64,000 bases of DNA from Meghimatium bilineatum (lineage: Eukaryota > Mollusca > Gastropoda > Stylommatophora > Philomycidae). The notes below the pieces were generated by a model that made no database searches, was not told the DNA's origin, and saw nothing but the letters and a program-made list of their open reading frames with translations. The stretch's first letter is position 1, and the number at the start of each line of letters is the position of its first letter. Location: NCBI GenBank assembly GCA_034231615.1, contig CM067298.1, positions 37,082,127 to 37,146,126 of the forward strand. Reading direction: 5' to 3'. Below, piece by piece: positions 32,509 through 43,760 of this stretch. Position numbers and translations under genes: made by a program.

Positions 32509-33583
32509 TAGAAGGAAGAACATTATCTAAGAAAGATAAAAGGATGCAGAAGAAACCACGGTCCTGTAGCTTATATCAAAGTGACCTGGCTAGTATTTAT
32601 GGGATACATATCATGGACGATATTGAAACAAAACATTCAACCACATTGTGTGTCAAGTGTGTAATGCGAAATCATAAACTCAAAATCAACAAGGATAGTA
32701 AATCTCTAGCTCGAGCCAAATTGATAGCTACTAACAGTGCCCACATCTGGATGGATTTTAATCCTAACCTAACTGTTTTAGAATGTTCCGTGTGTAGTCA
32801 TCATCAAAGTATGAACTGTGGCAGCATAAAAAGAAAGAGCGATTTTGATAATTCTGATAATGATCATGATGTATCTGTGTCTGTGTTATTTCCTGCTACA
32901 GAAACAGAGGAAGATATTCTAATGTCAGTGACAGCAAGATTGTCTCCACAACTCACCAATAGTAATAACAATCCAACAAATTTAACAGTACCCACAGCTC
33001 GCCGTTGTCTTCAATATAATAATGGAATATTTTCCACATTTGCAACAACTGCATATCCACAATGTAGCTATACCAGCACACCTTCCATATTTACACCTGC
33101 ATTTGCACATCTTCACTATAACAGCACACCTTCTACATTTACAACACCTGCATATCCACAATGTAGTTATACCAGCACACCCTCCACATATTTTAGACCT
33201 TCAGCGCCCAATAACATACACGATTCTGCTATATCTAGCATATAACCTGCAGTTACAACATGTACAGTTTCTGAATTCAGAAAGTTAACATCAGACAGCG
33301 CCACTTCTCCCATGATGAAACATGACTTTAGTTTTAAAAAATCTATCAGCAAACCTATATCAGAACAGAACCATTGACAAATAAGGAGGAATTATTACTC
33401 ACACATCTAATTAGAAGGAAGCTTTACAACAACCCTAATAAACTTTTACGGTGCAAAACAGGAGGACAACCTTTAGTGTTTCAAAGAATAATAGTTCCAC
33501 GAAAACAAACAAATCTAATTGGCACACCAACAAAAAGAAGAAGAACTAATTTGCTATGCAGTGTACGGAAACATATTGCATGA
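32509..33583 (+). pseudogene. Broken ORF with paired-cysteine (putative zinc-binding) motif inside family T element
   Basis: Reading begins after an acceptor-like aaatattag with TLLEGRTLSKKDKR and runs open to 33245. The first half holds SIYGIHIMDDIETKH, then CVKC, then a charged stretch, then AHIWMDFNPNLTVLECSVCSHH. Two CxxC pairs plus histidines suggest a zinc-binding fold. A Ser/Thr/Tyr-rich repeat section (YPQCSYTSTPSTF, three near-copies) follows. Past an in-frame TAA at 33243 the same frame continues with plausible protein (VSEFRKLTSDSATSPMMKHD). It then shifts by one base to LTNKEELLLTHLIRRKL...CKTGGQPLVFQRI and a basic end (PTKRRRT). One stop and one frameshift make it a recent pseudogene. 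From memory, the layout recalls N-terminal regions of RAG1/Transib-like proteins; this is unverified. Confidence 0.55.
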
Positions 33584-33596
33584 GATACGCGATACA

Positions 33597-33725
33597 TGTG
33601 GGAGAATAACATCACAAGATGGACAGGGTACAGTCTAGCAGAGTGCATCACCAAAACAAGAGGCAGGGGATGTTGAGATCTGTTGCAGCCAACCTTTGTT
33701 GCAGAAATGGTACTAGATGATGTCT
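33597..33725 (+). mobile_element. LINE family D 3' tail
   Basis: It encodes ENNITRWTGYSLAECITKTRG and a final NLCC-like string. This is nearly identical to the end of the minus-strand ORF at 18451-19050 (WESNITRWTGYSLAECTTKTR). It is a tiny 5'-truncated insertion inside the family T element. Confidence 0.7.
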
Positions 33726-33826
33726 ACCTGCCAAGTTTCTGGCTTGCCTCCCCTGATTTCACCAGGGGACAATTGAAGGGTTTCTCTTATTTCCCTTGAA
33801 TTTTCTAATTGCAATTGAATTGACAG

Positions 33827-33853
33827 TGGGCGTGAACAGTGAACACGCCCACC
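33827..33853. repeat. Perfect 9-bp stem hairpin
   Basis: The sequence gtgggcgtg aacagtgaa cacgcccac forms a GC-rich 9-bp stem with a 9-base loop in AT-rich surroundings. No terminator or protein-binding role can be assigned. Confidence 0.6.
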
Positions 33854-33941
33854 TCTGGTTTATTGATATCTCCTTAAAAACTAAAAGTCCATCTAGTCAC
33901 AGGTGTGATGAAGGCTTAAATCTGATCTTTAGACTTATCTT

Positions 33942-34815
33942 AAACCAATATTTTATTGTTACATTATGTTTCTTTTTAGGAATTACAAACGGAAAATGAG
34001 AAAATGATGCCGCTGAATGAAAATGAAGTCGTCGCTCCTATAGATGCACGATCCCTGCCGGTTATAGCTGCACAATCTTCACGAGTCATAGTTGTACGGC
34101 CTCCGCCGATAATAGATGCACAGTCTCCACTATTCACAGATGCACGATCTCCGCTATTCATAGATGCACGATCCCTGCCGGATATAGCTGCACAATCTCC
34201 ACGGGTCATAGTTGTACGGCCTCCGCTGATGGCTGATGCACAATCTCCGCTATTCATAGATGCACGTTCTCCGCTGGTCATAGCTGCACATTCTTCGGCA
34301 GTCATAAATGCTCGATCTCCACCAGTCATAGATGCATGATCCATGCCGGTCATAGTTGTACGATCTCCCACGGTCATAGTTGTATGATCTCTGCCGGTCA
34401 TAGATGCATGGTCTCTGACGGTCATAGATGCATGATTCATGCCTGTCATAGTTGTACGATCTCCGTCGGTCATAGTTGTATGATCTCTGCCGGTCATATA
34501 TGCATGATTACTGCCGGTCATAGATGCATGATCCATTCTGGTCATAGTTGTACGATCTCCGCCGGTCATAGTTGCATGATCTCCGCTGATCATAAATGCA
34601 TGATGTGCGCTATTCATGGATAGTGAAATTGTCGAACCCTTTATAGAGCACTCCAACAAGTTGCTATAGTTTCAAACGGATCTAAGCATCCATTCTCTGT
34701 ATTAATTTTTTTTTCATATTTCATTTTTTCTCTTTATCATATTAAAGTTATATAAATATACATAGGCCTAGTGTTTGTGCTCTATAATTTTCCCACACTA
34801 TGACAGTCTATGTTA
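33942..34815 (-). mobile_element. Element with internal 24-bp coding minisatellite, copy 2
   Basis: This is the reverse-complement counterpart of 2183-3242, with about 25 units of 24 bp. On the minus strand one frame is open for 227 codons (34659-33976) and reads MTGGDRTT, MTGMDHAS and MNSGDRAS-type octapeptides. It ends RASIGATTSFSFSGIIFSF, against ATASFSVSSIIFSIF in copy 1. The order of unit flavours near the 3' end (SIIGG-RTTMTR-DCAAITGRDRAS) is the same in both copies, so the arrays share ancestry rather than having expanded independently. Flank similarity ends at ttggttta and near tatgttta. It is nested within the family T element. Confidence 0.75.
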
Positions 34816-34973
34816 AACAAAGGCAAACTACCCGTAAAAAAAACCAAACCCGAATGACTTTTTTTCCTTTTATTTTGTGCGGATGGAGCCCCCCTCACCA
34901 TTGTGTATGGTTTTACGGTTTTTCATAACTTTTTATGGTTTTCAGTCTCAGCAGGTTGGCAGGTATGCACAAT

Positions 34974-36921
34974 GCAGTTCCATTCTCTGAACTACATCCT
35001 GCTAGAAATAAAATAGGACCATGGTTCTGCAACATGAGAGATCCAGTGGGTGTTTGAGAATGAATGTTGAAGAAATAGAAGATATCATTCTCTGAACATT
35101 TACATTTTGTCTTTCAAATTCCCCACCCAACTCATTATTCAAGTATATGTAATGTGAATTTGCAAGTACATGTACAGTAACTTTAATTTGTTAACCTGTA
35201 GCATCCCAGAGAAAAATAATGCATAACTCCTCTGACACCTGCCATTTTTTATGACTTCTGGTTTTACTGCATGTGTTGTTGTTTTTTTTGGCATAACTTT
35301 TTATTTATTGAGTTATTGATTCAAATCCTGAGTCAATCCTGTGTCAGTGGGACTACCAACATGGACGATAACAAAAACACATGCACATAAAGAACGTACA
35401 GTTTCCTGATAGGCCTAGACTAGACCTAGTCCACTCACAGAGACAAGGATGATGATAGCCAGAAAACCCAGCTCCTCAAATTTCCTGTCACTACTGACAG
35501 CATTTACATCACTATTATTGTTATTATATATTATCAACATTTTCATTACTATACCTTAATCTACAGTAAATAACACTCTGAAGCCTTCACAATCTCTTTC
35601 AGCCGAATCAGCATCCAAGAAGAATAGACCTACACCAGCAATGGCTTTCCAAAGCAAAATAAACATTGTGGCTTCCTAACATTAATAGACCAAATATAAT
35701 GTACAGGTCTTTCAAATACTGCTGAAAAATTCAGGGACAATCACTCTAGCAAATAGTTACTACAAAATCATGATTGGAAAAGATCATGTGAGACTGTTTA
35801 CCGTGAAAACAAATGGCTAATTGGATTGTGACATATCCCGCTTGCGAGCTGCTGTTTAAAGAACCAACAGTAATTGCTCCTATGATAGATTTAGTCAGCA
35901 TTTAAAAGACAATGCTTAAAGATAATGTGTAGGAACTAAGTTTATGTCCTAATGATAGCATAAGTAATTTCAGAAACATCTATTTGAATGTAGTTACATA
36001 CCATATACTGTCTTGTCAATTGCATCAGTTTCAGAAATATTTATTGACTGAAAGTTTTGTAATGTATTGTCAATAGCATAAACAGTTTCAGAAATATTTT
36101 GTTTATTAAAGTGATTTGATATTTACTATTTTAGCAATGGCTAAACAGGTTCAAAAATATTGTTTTTAGTAAAATGATATGACATTTAATGTTCTAGCAA
36201 GTACATAAACAGTTTGTAATAATTAATAATAATAATAATACCTATAATCCTTCAAAGTAGTAGGGGTGCCACACTGGATACATTAGCATGTTACTATGAT
36301 TTAGTTCTTAATTTATACATGTGTGTGTGCATGCATGCGTGTGTGTGTATTGATTATCATTATAACTATGCTTTGGAAATTTACCAGCGATAGTGGTGAT
36401 TTTCATATATATCTGAATGTGCAGTTCTTTGTAGCATATCCTATTCAGGACGTAGCGACCAATTCATAATTTTTAACTGTAGTAATTTTCTAAGGGATAT
36501 AATATGTTAAGTACCGGTAGGTTGTAATTATTTTATGAAAGATTCAGGTGCATATTTTTATGTAAGATTGAACCTGGGACATTGACCACCAGAGCCGGAC
36601 TATGAGTGATTGGAATGAACAAGCGACTCTCTGATATGATCAGTGTCATAGAAGGACAATCAATAGATCATAGTAACATTCTGAATGCACTGTGCTCTTT
36701 ACAAAATAAAAAAGATCAGTACTGTAGCTCAGAAAATGAGATTCCCCAAATTAAACAAAATACTTCCAGTTGTGCACATACTTATGTGCCAAAATTTAAC
36801 ATTATATATTTTTAACAAATATTTGTTATAAGTTTACCTCAGCAGTAATATTCTTAAAAGAGATGATATCAATACACAAATTAATTTTAAAATCACATTT
36901 TTTATTATTATCCATTTACAG
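34974..36921. other. AT-rich intronic stretch
   Basis: No exon was found here with confidence. A (TAA)n-type run lies near 36220-36240. A piece at 36425-36460 (gtagcatatcctattcag) belongs to the SINE family seen at 50590-50755. The open frame at 36606-36815 has protein-like content (MNKRLSDMISVIEGQ...) but no clear acceptor, donor or family. Confidence 0.4.
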
Positions 36922-37350
36922 TTGAAGAGTGTCGCATCAAAGGTGTTACATCAAGTCAGAACTTGGTATTAGAACTTCCCCTATGGTTAGCTACAAGGGA
37001 GACCAATTACCATAATCAGCTTGAGAGACTGAGAAATAACTTCACTGATTCAATATCCTTGGCAATGGATCAAATAAAGCACTTGAAGCATACATCAGTA
37101 GCTTTCTCCACAACACACATAGGAGATGTAGAGCACCCATTTCCAGCTGATGTCATTGCAAGAGTTATTACTGAAAAAGTGTTTGAAAAATTAGGTACCA
37201 GTTCTGCATTACAAAGAGATGCTGTTGATATCTATCTCTGTGACAAATACAGTGACGCAGTGTTTAATGCATTTACATTTTTTCTAAAACTTCGAGGGGT
37301 ATATTTTAGCCCTCCCAATCAAGCCAGCTGGGATAAAGTTTCTGTTGAAG
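36922..37350 (+). CDS. PARP14-like gene, exon 5: C-terminal half of macrodomain 1
   Basis: Phase 1 in and phase 1 out, with acceptor tccatttacag and donor GAAG|GTATCA. About 143 residues. The exon opens VEECRIKGVTSSQNLVLELPLW, which corresponds to the macrodomain strand usually written 'yiiHaVGP.W'. Next comes a helix (LERLRNNFTDSISLAMDQIK). HTSVAFSTTHIGDVEHPFPADVIARVITEKVFEKL matches the 'siAFPaIstGi.gfP...aA.i....v..fl' segment. DIYLCDKYSDAVFNAFTFFL matches the 'v.fv..d......f' end. The catalytic-loop glycines are altered (STTHIGDVEH). The central third, with NAAN and the GGGVA loop, is in neither this exon nor the one before. The reading frame stays open past the donor to 37449, so the splice site is not forced by a stop. 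Confidence 0.8.
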
Positions 37351-37739
37351 GTATCAGGTTACTTCTGTGTTGTGTTATTTTAGAGATAGTTCTTGAAAAA
37401 ATAAGTATAGATAAATATGTGAAGATAAACTGTAGAAGGCATAACAAATAACATCTTGAACTAACTTAATAATTACACAAGAAAAATGGAGTCTCAAAGA
37501 GCCCTTTTTCATAACATAATTAGTTGTTCTATATCATTCACCTTTTCTGTCTTTCCAGATGATAGTATTATTGTTGTTGTGCTATAAGGAATATAATCTA
37601 AAGTCCATGGTAATGACAGATGTGGCTCGAAAGACCTATCTCAGACATACGAGTATTCTGCAGTATGCACAAGAAATCTCAGGACCTATTGTGTCATCAT
37701 GTGTCTTCTCAAACATGCAATGTGTAAATTATCTGCTAT

Positions 37740-38120
37740 AACTATCTCCTTTTTCTTTATACCTGATCTTTCTCCCCTGACACCCTGCTCCCATTATTCT
37801 ATATCAATGCTTTTGTCTAGAATATCCCATATGCATACATCTTTATACCAAGGTAAAGATCAACCAGATCTTTTATCCAAATATAATTTACCAAAAAGGA
37901 AATCCTTTGGTATTCTGCCATCTTCTATCCTACATTGTATTCATTTGTTCTCAAACTCCTGCAAATTAGCAGTATGTAGTCTGGAGATCAGAATATGTTG
38001 TGTCATGGTTTACAGCTTGGCTGTGATATCTGCATCATTCAAACGGACACATGACTTCAGCATGGCTTTTGGGTCACTTTGACCCTCTATGGGATGGAAC
38101 AGCCAACTCCACTCCCAAAA
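37740..38120 (-). mobile_element. LINE 3' tail
   Basis: The minus strand encodes, across frames, RRIPKDILFGKLYLDKRS, WYKDVCIWDILDKSIDIE and WEQGVRGERS. These follow the RTE/CR1 tail pattern 'RMPK.LLYGEL..GKR..G....R.KD..K.DL....I....WE..A..R..WR'. The remainder to 37940 (cattcgttctcaaactcctgcaa... on the plus strand) is shared with 43530-43760. Confidence 0.55.
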
Positions 38121-38274
38121 CCTCTTGATGGCACTCTTGAGTCATAATTTGCACCCATTTTTGCTGATTGTTAGTACAAGGAAGGCATAGAAATGGCAGC
38201 TAGTACGTTTTGCAGTTTATCCTTAGTGTGGGTTGCATTGCAATACTATCTTCAAAGAGTAACTCTCTTCTTTT

Positions 38275-38770
38275 TTCATTCACTTGAAACATATCTGTAT
38301 CTGTAATTCTGACTCCTGAATAAAACTCACTGTCTTTTGTAGTTCATACAGTGACCCGTAGGTCTTTGATTCCAGTGTTGTTTCTTCTGGCCAATATGTC
38401 TGCCTCAGCATTTCATGCTCACAACACTCTTGAAGTATATGTTTGGCACTCTGTGCTTCCTATCCACATGTATACATGGCTGTGTTGCCATCTTGAACTT
38501 TGTGTACATGTGACTGCACAGTATGTTGTGTCCCTTCTGAGGCATAGAATTACAATTTGTGCTGATCTGTTGATAATGTGATAGTAATCTTGCATTGGTG
38601 TTTGTGGTAGTCATCTTGTGTTGGTGTTTGTGGCTTTCTTATTGACTTGATCATCTGTTTTTTCTGATGGTAGGTAATTGGTACATCTGGTTGATCTTCA
38701 GCAGTACCTTCCTTAGCCAGTACCTTCCTGCTTTTTCATTTTCTGGTATTCCACAGTGTAGGGTATCTCC
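38275..38770 (-). mobile_element. LINE family B 3' end
   Basis: It starts at the family's 3' terminus (cattcacttgaaacatatctgtatctgtaattctg) and continues with coding remnants on the minus strand matching the RNase H tail. They include LRHYQQ-like, GHNILCSHMYTKFKMATQPCIHVDRK, and the GIPENEKAG-YWLRKVLLKINQ region near 38700. It is very close to 58670-59110, with several indels, and is 5'-truncated. Confidence 0.7.
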
Positions 38771-41700
38771 ATTGAGGCCAGCACCTTGAAATTGTGATTG
38801 GGCTTAGTTTAGCCATTAGGGGCTGGAAACTAAGACTGGTCGGAAAGTCCCACTCAAGCAGGACCATAGTCCTGCCCAAGTAAGCAGGGTGCTGAAGATG
38901 GAGGAAACCAGCCAAGAGGAGCACAATTAATCAGGATGTCTCACATAAAACACAATGGGAGTAACACTCTGATAAGGATGTTCCCTGTGCTGGTTGTGAC
39001 TTTGAACATTGTAGAGGGCACCATCTGTGTGAGAATTTATGAATATACCATCTTTCTGGTTATGAAAAATCATGTTTCAAAAGGATTATCACCAGAGATA
39101 GCCAGTGATGCCAATTGACAGGAGCTTATAACCCATAACTAACATCTCCCGATTTAATTTTGAGACCAATTAAGGACAAGAATGAAGTTATACCTCTGCT
39201 AAGTACAATGCCTCAGCTGAGACCATTGTTGCCCATGCATCCTCATCCCTCTTTCTGTCTGCTTTGTTAACTCTAAAGGAAAGGTAACACCAATATATTT
39301 GGAACAATGCAGGAGTCATTAAATTGATAAACCATGCTCTCTCTGTCTGCCTGTTGGATCACCATCCCATCAATTAGAATTTAATTTCTTCTACTTTTGG
39401 TGAATTCTTGTTAATCGTCTTTTAAGTCTTTTGCCATTCACATCTTACACTTGATTCTTATATGTCCTTAAGATCATTAGAATTCTTGTGTAGCCACTGA
39501 CTCTTGTCAACAGTAGTAAACACATTTACCTGTTTTTTGGTTTGGACAACAGCATGATTGGAATACAGCAATAAAATTCCAAATTAGAACTATATGCATG
39601 CCTTCATTTTGCATACAACCATCATGTAAAACACATTATTGTGAGAATGCACCATTAAAACTTCATACTTGACATTTTCATTCAAAGCTGTTTAAAAATT
39701 AGGAAAATTTTTACTAATGGCCTATATATAAATATCCAGATACAATACAAGAATCAGTGAAAAGGTTTCTACGGAACAAATAGCAAACATAATTAAAGGG
39801 AGTGAAATTCCAATAAAGTCGCATATACCGACGCATCCAATATTCGACACGTGCGATCAGAGCCCCTGACCACTCAACATGCGCACTGCACACTGAGTGG
39901 GAGGTGCATGGTCAATTCATTGCACGCAAATTGCTAGATTGGTATTTTAAGTTGCGACTTTTTAAGTTTCTGAGATAGTGCAATAGCATATGAAATTAAA
40001 AAATTGGTATGTTGTCACGTGATTTGTCCACCAGGAAATATAGCACTCACAGAGGGAATAACAAACCCAGTACTAATTAGAGAAGGATACTTATTATCAA
40101 CCAAGTCTATTCAATACTTATTCTGAAGTGATGGATGGATAAAACCACTAGAAAATACCACATGAACATTAGATTAAATGATGAAAAAATTTAGGTAATA
40201 AAATAGAAGGACAGAGAAATCACTAAAGAAATTGATAATAAAAATAACAGCAAGACAAAATATTCTACATCAAGATAAAATAATAAATGTAGATTTTCAA
40301 CTTATTCATGTTAGCACTAATGTAATTATGTAATTTTATTCAGATTGCATAGCAAAATGGAATGTACAAGACCTGATTCAGTAAGAGAATGGAGGTAGTG
40401 GTCATTACCCCTGAGATTATCATTTACTAAGACAGTTATTATGACAGAGTAGCAGGCTGTGCTCCAAAAGATTTTTTAAAAGTCATTTGACTATTTCTTG
40501 ACCTAATCTTTGGCAATAAACAGTTCAAACTATCTGGCAACCCTGACACAGATGATGAATGAAATTTTAAAATGTATTGAACAAAAAAACTAATATTAAT
40601 TTTTTTAAATCTTGAGATTTATAACATTTGTCAAATTGTTATTATTTATAACAATAATCATAATTTAAATGTTATATCTGCAGCAAATTTCAAATATTTT
40701 ATTCTCTGGATGAATAACACCAACATACTTGCACATACCGTTAAATTCCGTGTATAACCCGAGAATTTTTGGACAAAAAACAGAGATGTATTCATACTAC
40801 TCGACTTATTTTCGAGAGTAAGATCAAATTTTTAAAAATTACGTCCAAATCACAATAAAAAAAAGAGAAAAACACTTTAAAAAAATTAGTCACATGTCCC
40901 GATATATTAAGCCAGGATAAAATGACTAAGGCTCACCAGCAATCTAGAGCGTACTTACCATAATACTAGGCCTCTAATTACATTAATTTCTATATATCAT
41001 ACAATATTTCCTTCAAAATCTCTGATATTTCTTGATAAAAACTCACTTACTAGGTCTATATCGTTATTTCAGACACGCCACCATTTTTTTAGTTAAATTT
41101 CCCGGAAACGCTATTTTTAGCAATGGGTATTACCGGTTTTTTTTACCATTTATAGTACATATATTTCTATCATAAAGGTTTCAATTGATCATCGAAATTG
41201 GTCAGAAAAGTATACCAGTATCTGATGTTATTTATTGACCAATATAGGTAATGGTCTGTGGAAAAAATAAATGAAATACCATAGCCTAAGCTGATGGGTA
41301 GCCTAGTCTTGTTTGTGTAGGGAAACACTAACTACCAGTAATCTAAACACTGTCACACACTTTCTTGTTGCGGTAAAGCAAATGTTACAACAGTTACTGA
41401 CCGTCTACTAGGCTATAAGACCTGTGTTCAGAAAATTTAAAACAACACCTCAAAGGCAGATTTTGAGTATTTCCGTGCATGTCGCTGGTCGGTCTTGCCA
41501 ATTTTTAACATGGGACTCCAAGTATATAAATATTGACCAAGACAATAATTAGAAACATAGAATGAAGTCCTAATTAATTCTGTACAGAGGTCTTACTCGT
41601 CATACTACAGTCTTGCACAAACACTCACATTTTTGACATCCAAAACTTTGCTGCTTAGGCAGTGTTGGAGGGAGGGGAATGGGGGAGAGAAATCAATAGT

Positions 41701-43276
41701 GAAACTGTCTGAGCTGTGCCTCAGTTTATATTACCATATAAGGTATACAGGTCACACAAAGTTCAAACTCTTCTGTATCTTTTAAAAACAAACTACTTGT
41801 GCAGTATTCTTGGCTAGCTAAGTCAGCCTTATATTCTGTTAATTAGTCCAGCCCACTGAGGCCACAGATTGACTACTGGCCCTACCCATTTCAATTGGCT
41901 CAACCAATCCAAGTTTCCCTCACATTATGTGATGCCATTCAGATAAGTGACTAAATGCAATCTTTCTTTATAGAAGATTTGAAATGAGGTTCCAAATCAC
42001 AACACATCATAGGCATTTTGTAGTAAAATTGCGCCGTAATTGATTCCCTCCCCCAACCACTGTACATTTAGTGGAAGACGAGATCAATTTCACAATCCTC
42101 TGTTATGTTTATTTTATTACCGTATTCTCCCCACACGGTAAACATAACCAGAAACAAAGTTCAAACTCTTCTGTATCTTATAAAAACAAACGTGATCTCG
42201 CTGTCTTGCCTTTCATCGCTGTCTTGCCTTTCATCATTTCCCACTTAAACGTCACTGTCAGAAGCCGGTGACATAATAGTTACATAGTAATTACTATTCA
42301 CTAGCGCTGTTCCACGTCATAACGCCCAGACACCCAACACAGACAATTCATTCAGGAAAAACTTTGTTCCCCAAAGTCGCGCCACCTCATAAACCGTCTA
42401 TAGTCATGGATAGGGAAGTCAGCCTACCGGTAATTCATTATTTTCGGATATATTGATCCAGAATACAGTAGCCACCGGGGTTTCATTCCTTGATTCATTC
42501 AAGTTACGTGAGTGAAGCAAATGAAAGGAATGCCATTTTCTTAGAGTTGCAAAAGTTTGTGTTAATTTCCATTTAGCATGTCGGTTCTTTCTTATGATGA
42601 TGAAGTTCATTATTGCCGGCTTTGTTAAGTTGGGGATGTCGGTCTATAGTCGGACCTTCGACTGTCTCCACTTTTGGGAAGGGATAATTAGGTTCTCGGC
42701 CTACAATCGGATGGGTTTATATTCAGAACTTAATGGTAGTTGTTATCACTAGTTTTTATCTAGATTATCTGGAGATTTGCACTCTTTTACAGGTAGTGAT
42801 AATTTTATGAATCTGCTTTATTTATAACTGTTCACTGGGGTTTTAAAGAGGGTTTCTAATTCTAATATGTTTTGACAATCACAGATTCCTCTTTTTAACA
42901 CTCAAACACTGCATATTAAAACAGCCATAAAATAATTGAAACAATATGCCAGAAAACAAACATTGTAATGTAATGCACTAACTATTATCATTACTTCTCT
43001 TGAAGATCAAAATGAAAGTTAAAAAACATGATAAAAAGTATTAGGTATGTTGATTGTGCTAATACTTTGTTAACAGTTTAACAGTACCAAGCATGTGAAA
43101 CAAAATGGCTGAAGAAAAATTGGTTCCTGACCTGGGTTGTAAAATTATCTGGTGTGTCAAGCTGGTCACACAACTGTTAAAATCAAGAAAGCTGAGGATT
43201 CACTGTGACCTGTGCCATTTTGACAGATAGTTCAGTTTATATGCCACAATTTATTAAATTAAAAATTTTCTTACAG
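38771..43276. other. Long intronic stretch with no recognised gene
   Basis: About 4.5 kb were read on both strands. I see no LINE domain and no supported exon. Near 40735-40815 a stretch (ccgtgtataacccgag ... ctactcgacttattttcgag) looks like a decayed palindromic MITE. At 41700-42200 a segment is repeated (cacaaagttcaaactcttctgtatctt at about 41755 and 42155). Around 42180-42230 ctgtcttgcctttcatc is duplicated in tandem. Otherwise it is AT-rich and unassigned. Confidence 0.4.
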
Positions 43277-43359
43277 AACAAGGACATTATTCAGACTATA
43301 GCTGTTTAAAACAGAAAAGGATAACAGTTGAAGTATCAACCAGCATGCCCACATATATG
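43277..43359 (+). CDS. PARP14-like gene, exon 6: start of macrodomain 2
   Basis: This is an 83-bp exon with acceptor ttttcttacag and a strong donor ATG|GTAAGC. It enters in phase 1 and leaves in phase 0, exactly what is needed between the exon ending at 37350 (phase 1 out) and the one starting at 49299 (phase 0 in). The peptide is E-QGHYSDYSCLKQKRITVEV-STSMPTYM. KRITVEV would be the first strand of a second macrodomain ('..v.v..GDIT...'). The GDIT that normally follows is absent. No stop occurs in the required frame, although another frame is closed. Too short for homology on its own, it is supported by phase, splice sites and fit to the next exon. Confidence 0.6.
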
Positions 43360-43529
43360 GTAAGCTGTTAATGTATATCTGATAGCAACTTGAATGGATA
43401 GATAAGTATATGTCTAAAGTGAATTTGCACATCTTGATGAGTTTTTAAAAAAAACACATGAAGAAATGTTTATTATGTATAATAAATCTATCAATTAAAA
43501 TAAAACTTTATTCATTTTTATATTTTTCT

Positions 43530-43760
43530 TCTTTTGCGTTCATTCCCAAACTCCTGCAAATTGGCAGAATTTAGTCCAGAGAAAAGATTGCACTGTGTCA
43601 CGATTTACAACTTTGATGCGATATCAGCCCCTTTCATCCTAACACCCAGTTTTAGCATGGTTTCTAGGTCACTTTGACTCTATATGGGATCAGACAATCA
43701 ACTCCACTTCTAACCTTAACCAGCCTCTAATGGTATGCATGGAAAGTTAACAGTTTTGCT
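43530..43760 (-). repeat. Dispersed repeat shared with LINE tail at 37.9 kb
   Basis: The segment gcgttcattcccaaactcctgcaaattggcag ... gtccagagaa ... ttgtgtcacgatttacaa ... tttctaggtcactttgactc matches 37940-38110 and, more weakly, 4975-5080. It is probably the 3' untranslated or terminal coding part of a LINE on the minus strand. Confidence 0.5.

Larger units (their letters stand above)
30073..34967 (+). mobile_element. 4.9-kb TIR element with 6-bp target duplication (family T, copy A)
   Basis: The ends catacatgtcaactgcc (left) and ggttggcaggtatg (right) are imperfect inverted repeats. CACAAT lies immediately outside both (30067-30072, 34968-34973). The subterminal sequence at the left (ttctgcagttctgtac, then an AT-rich stretch with gtggtgacactgat) is matched in reverse at 51240-51440 in copy B. 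The element carries a 201-bp tandem array, a broken gene with paired cysteines, a LINE tail and the second 24-bp minisatellite element. No DDE transposase was recognised. A 6-bp duplication occurs in only a few superfamilies (for example Dada and IS3EU as catalogued in Repbase), so classification is open. Confidence 0.75.

Noticed and set aside
30067..34973. Reading CACAAT-C as a recombination-signal-like heptamer (CACARTG) at the TIR element end.
   Set aside because: The same six bases occur in direct, not inverted, orientation at the other end, and copy B has CCTTTA instead, so it is a target duplication.
36606..36815. A 69-codon frame with protein-like composition just upstream of exon 5, considered as the missing macrodomain exon.
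   Set aside because: No convincing acceptor or donor, wrong phase for a 1-1 exon, and no macrodomain motif.
37558..37741. A possible exon after the acceptor tctttccag at 37558.
   Set aside because: In the frame required by exon 5 (phase 1) a stop occurs after about nine codons; the open frame here is in the wrong phase.
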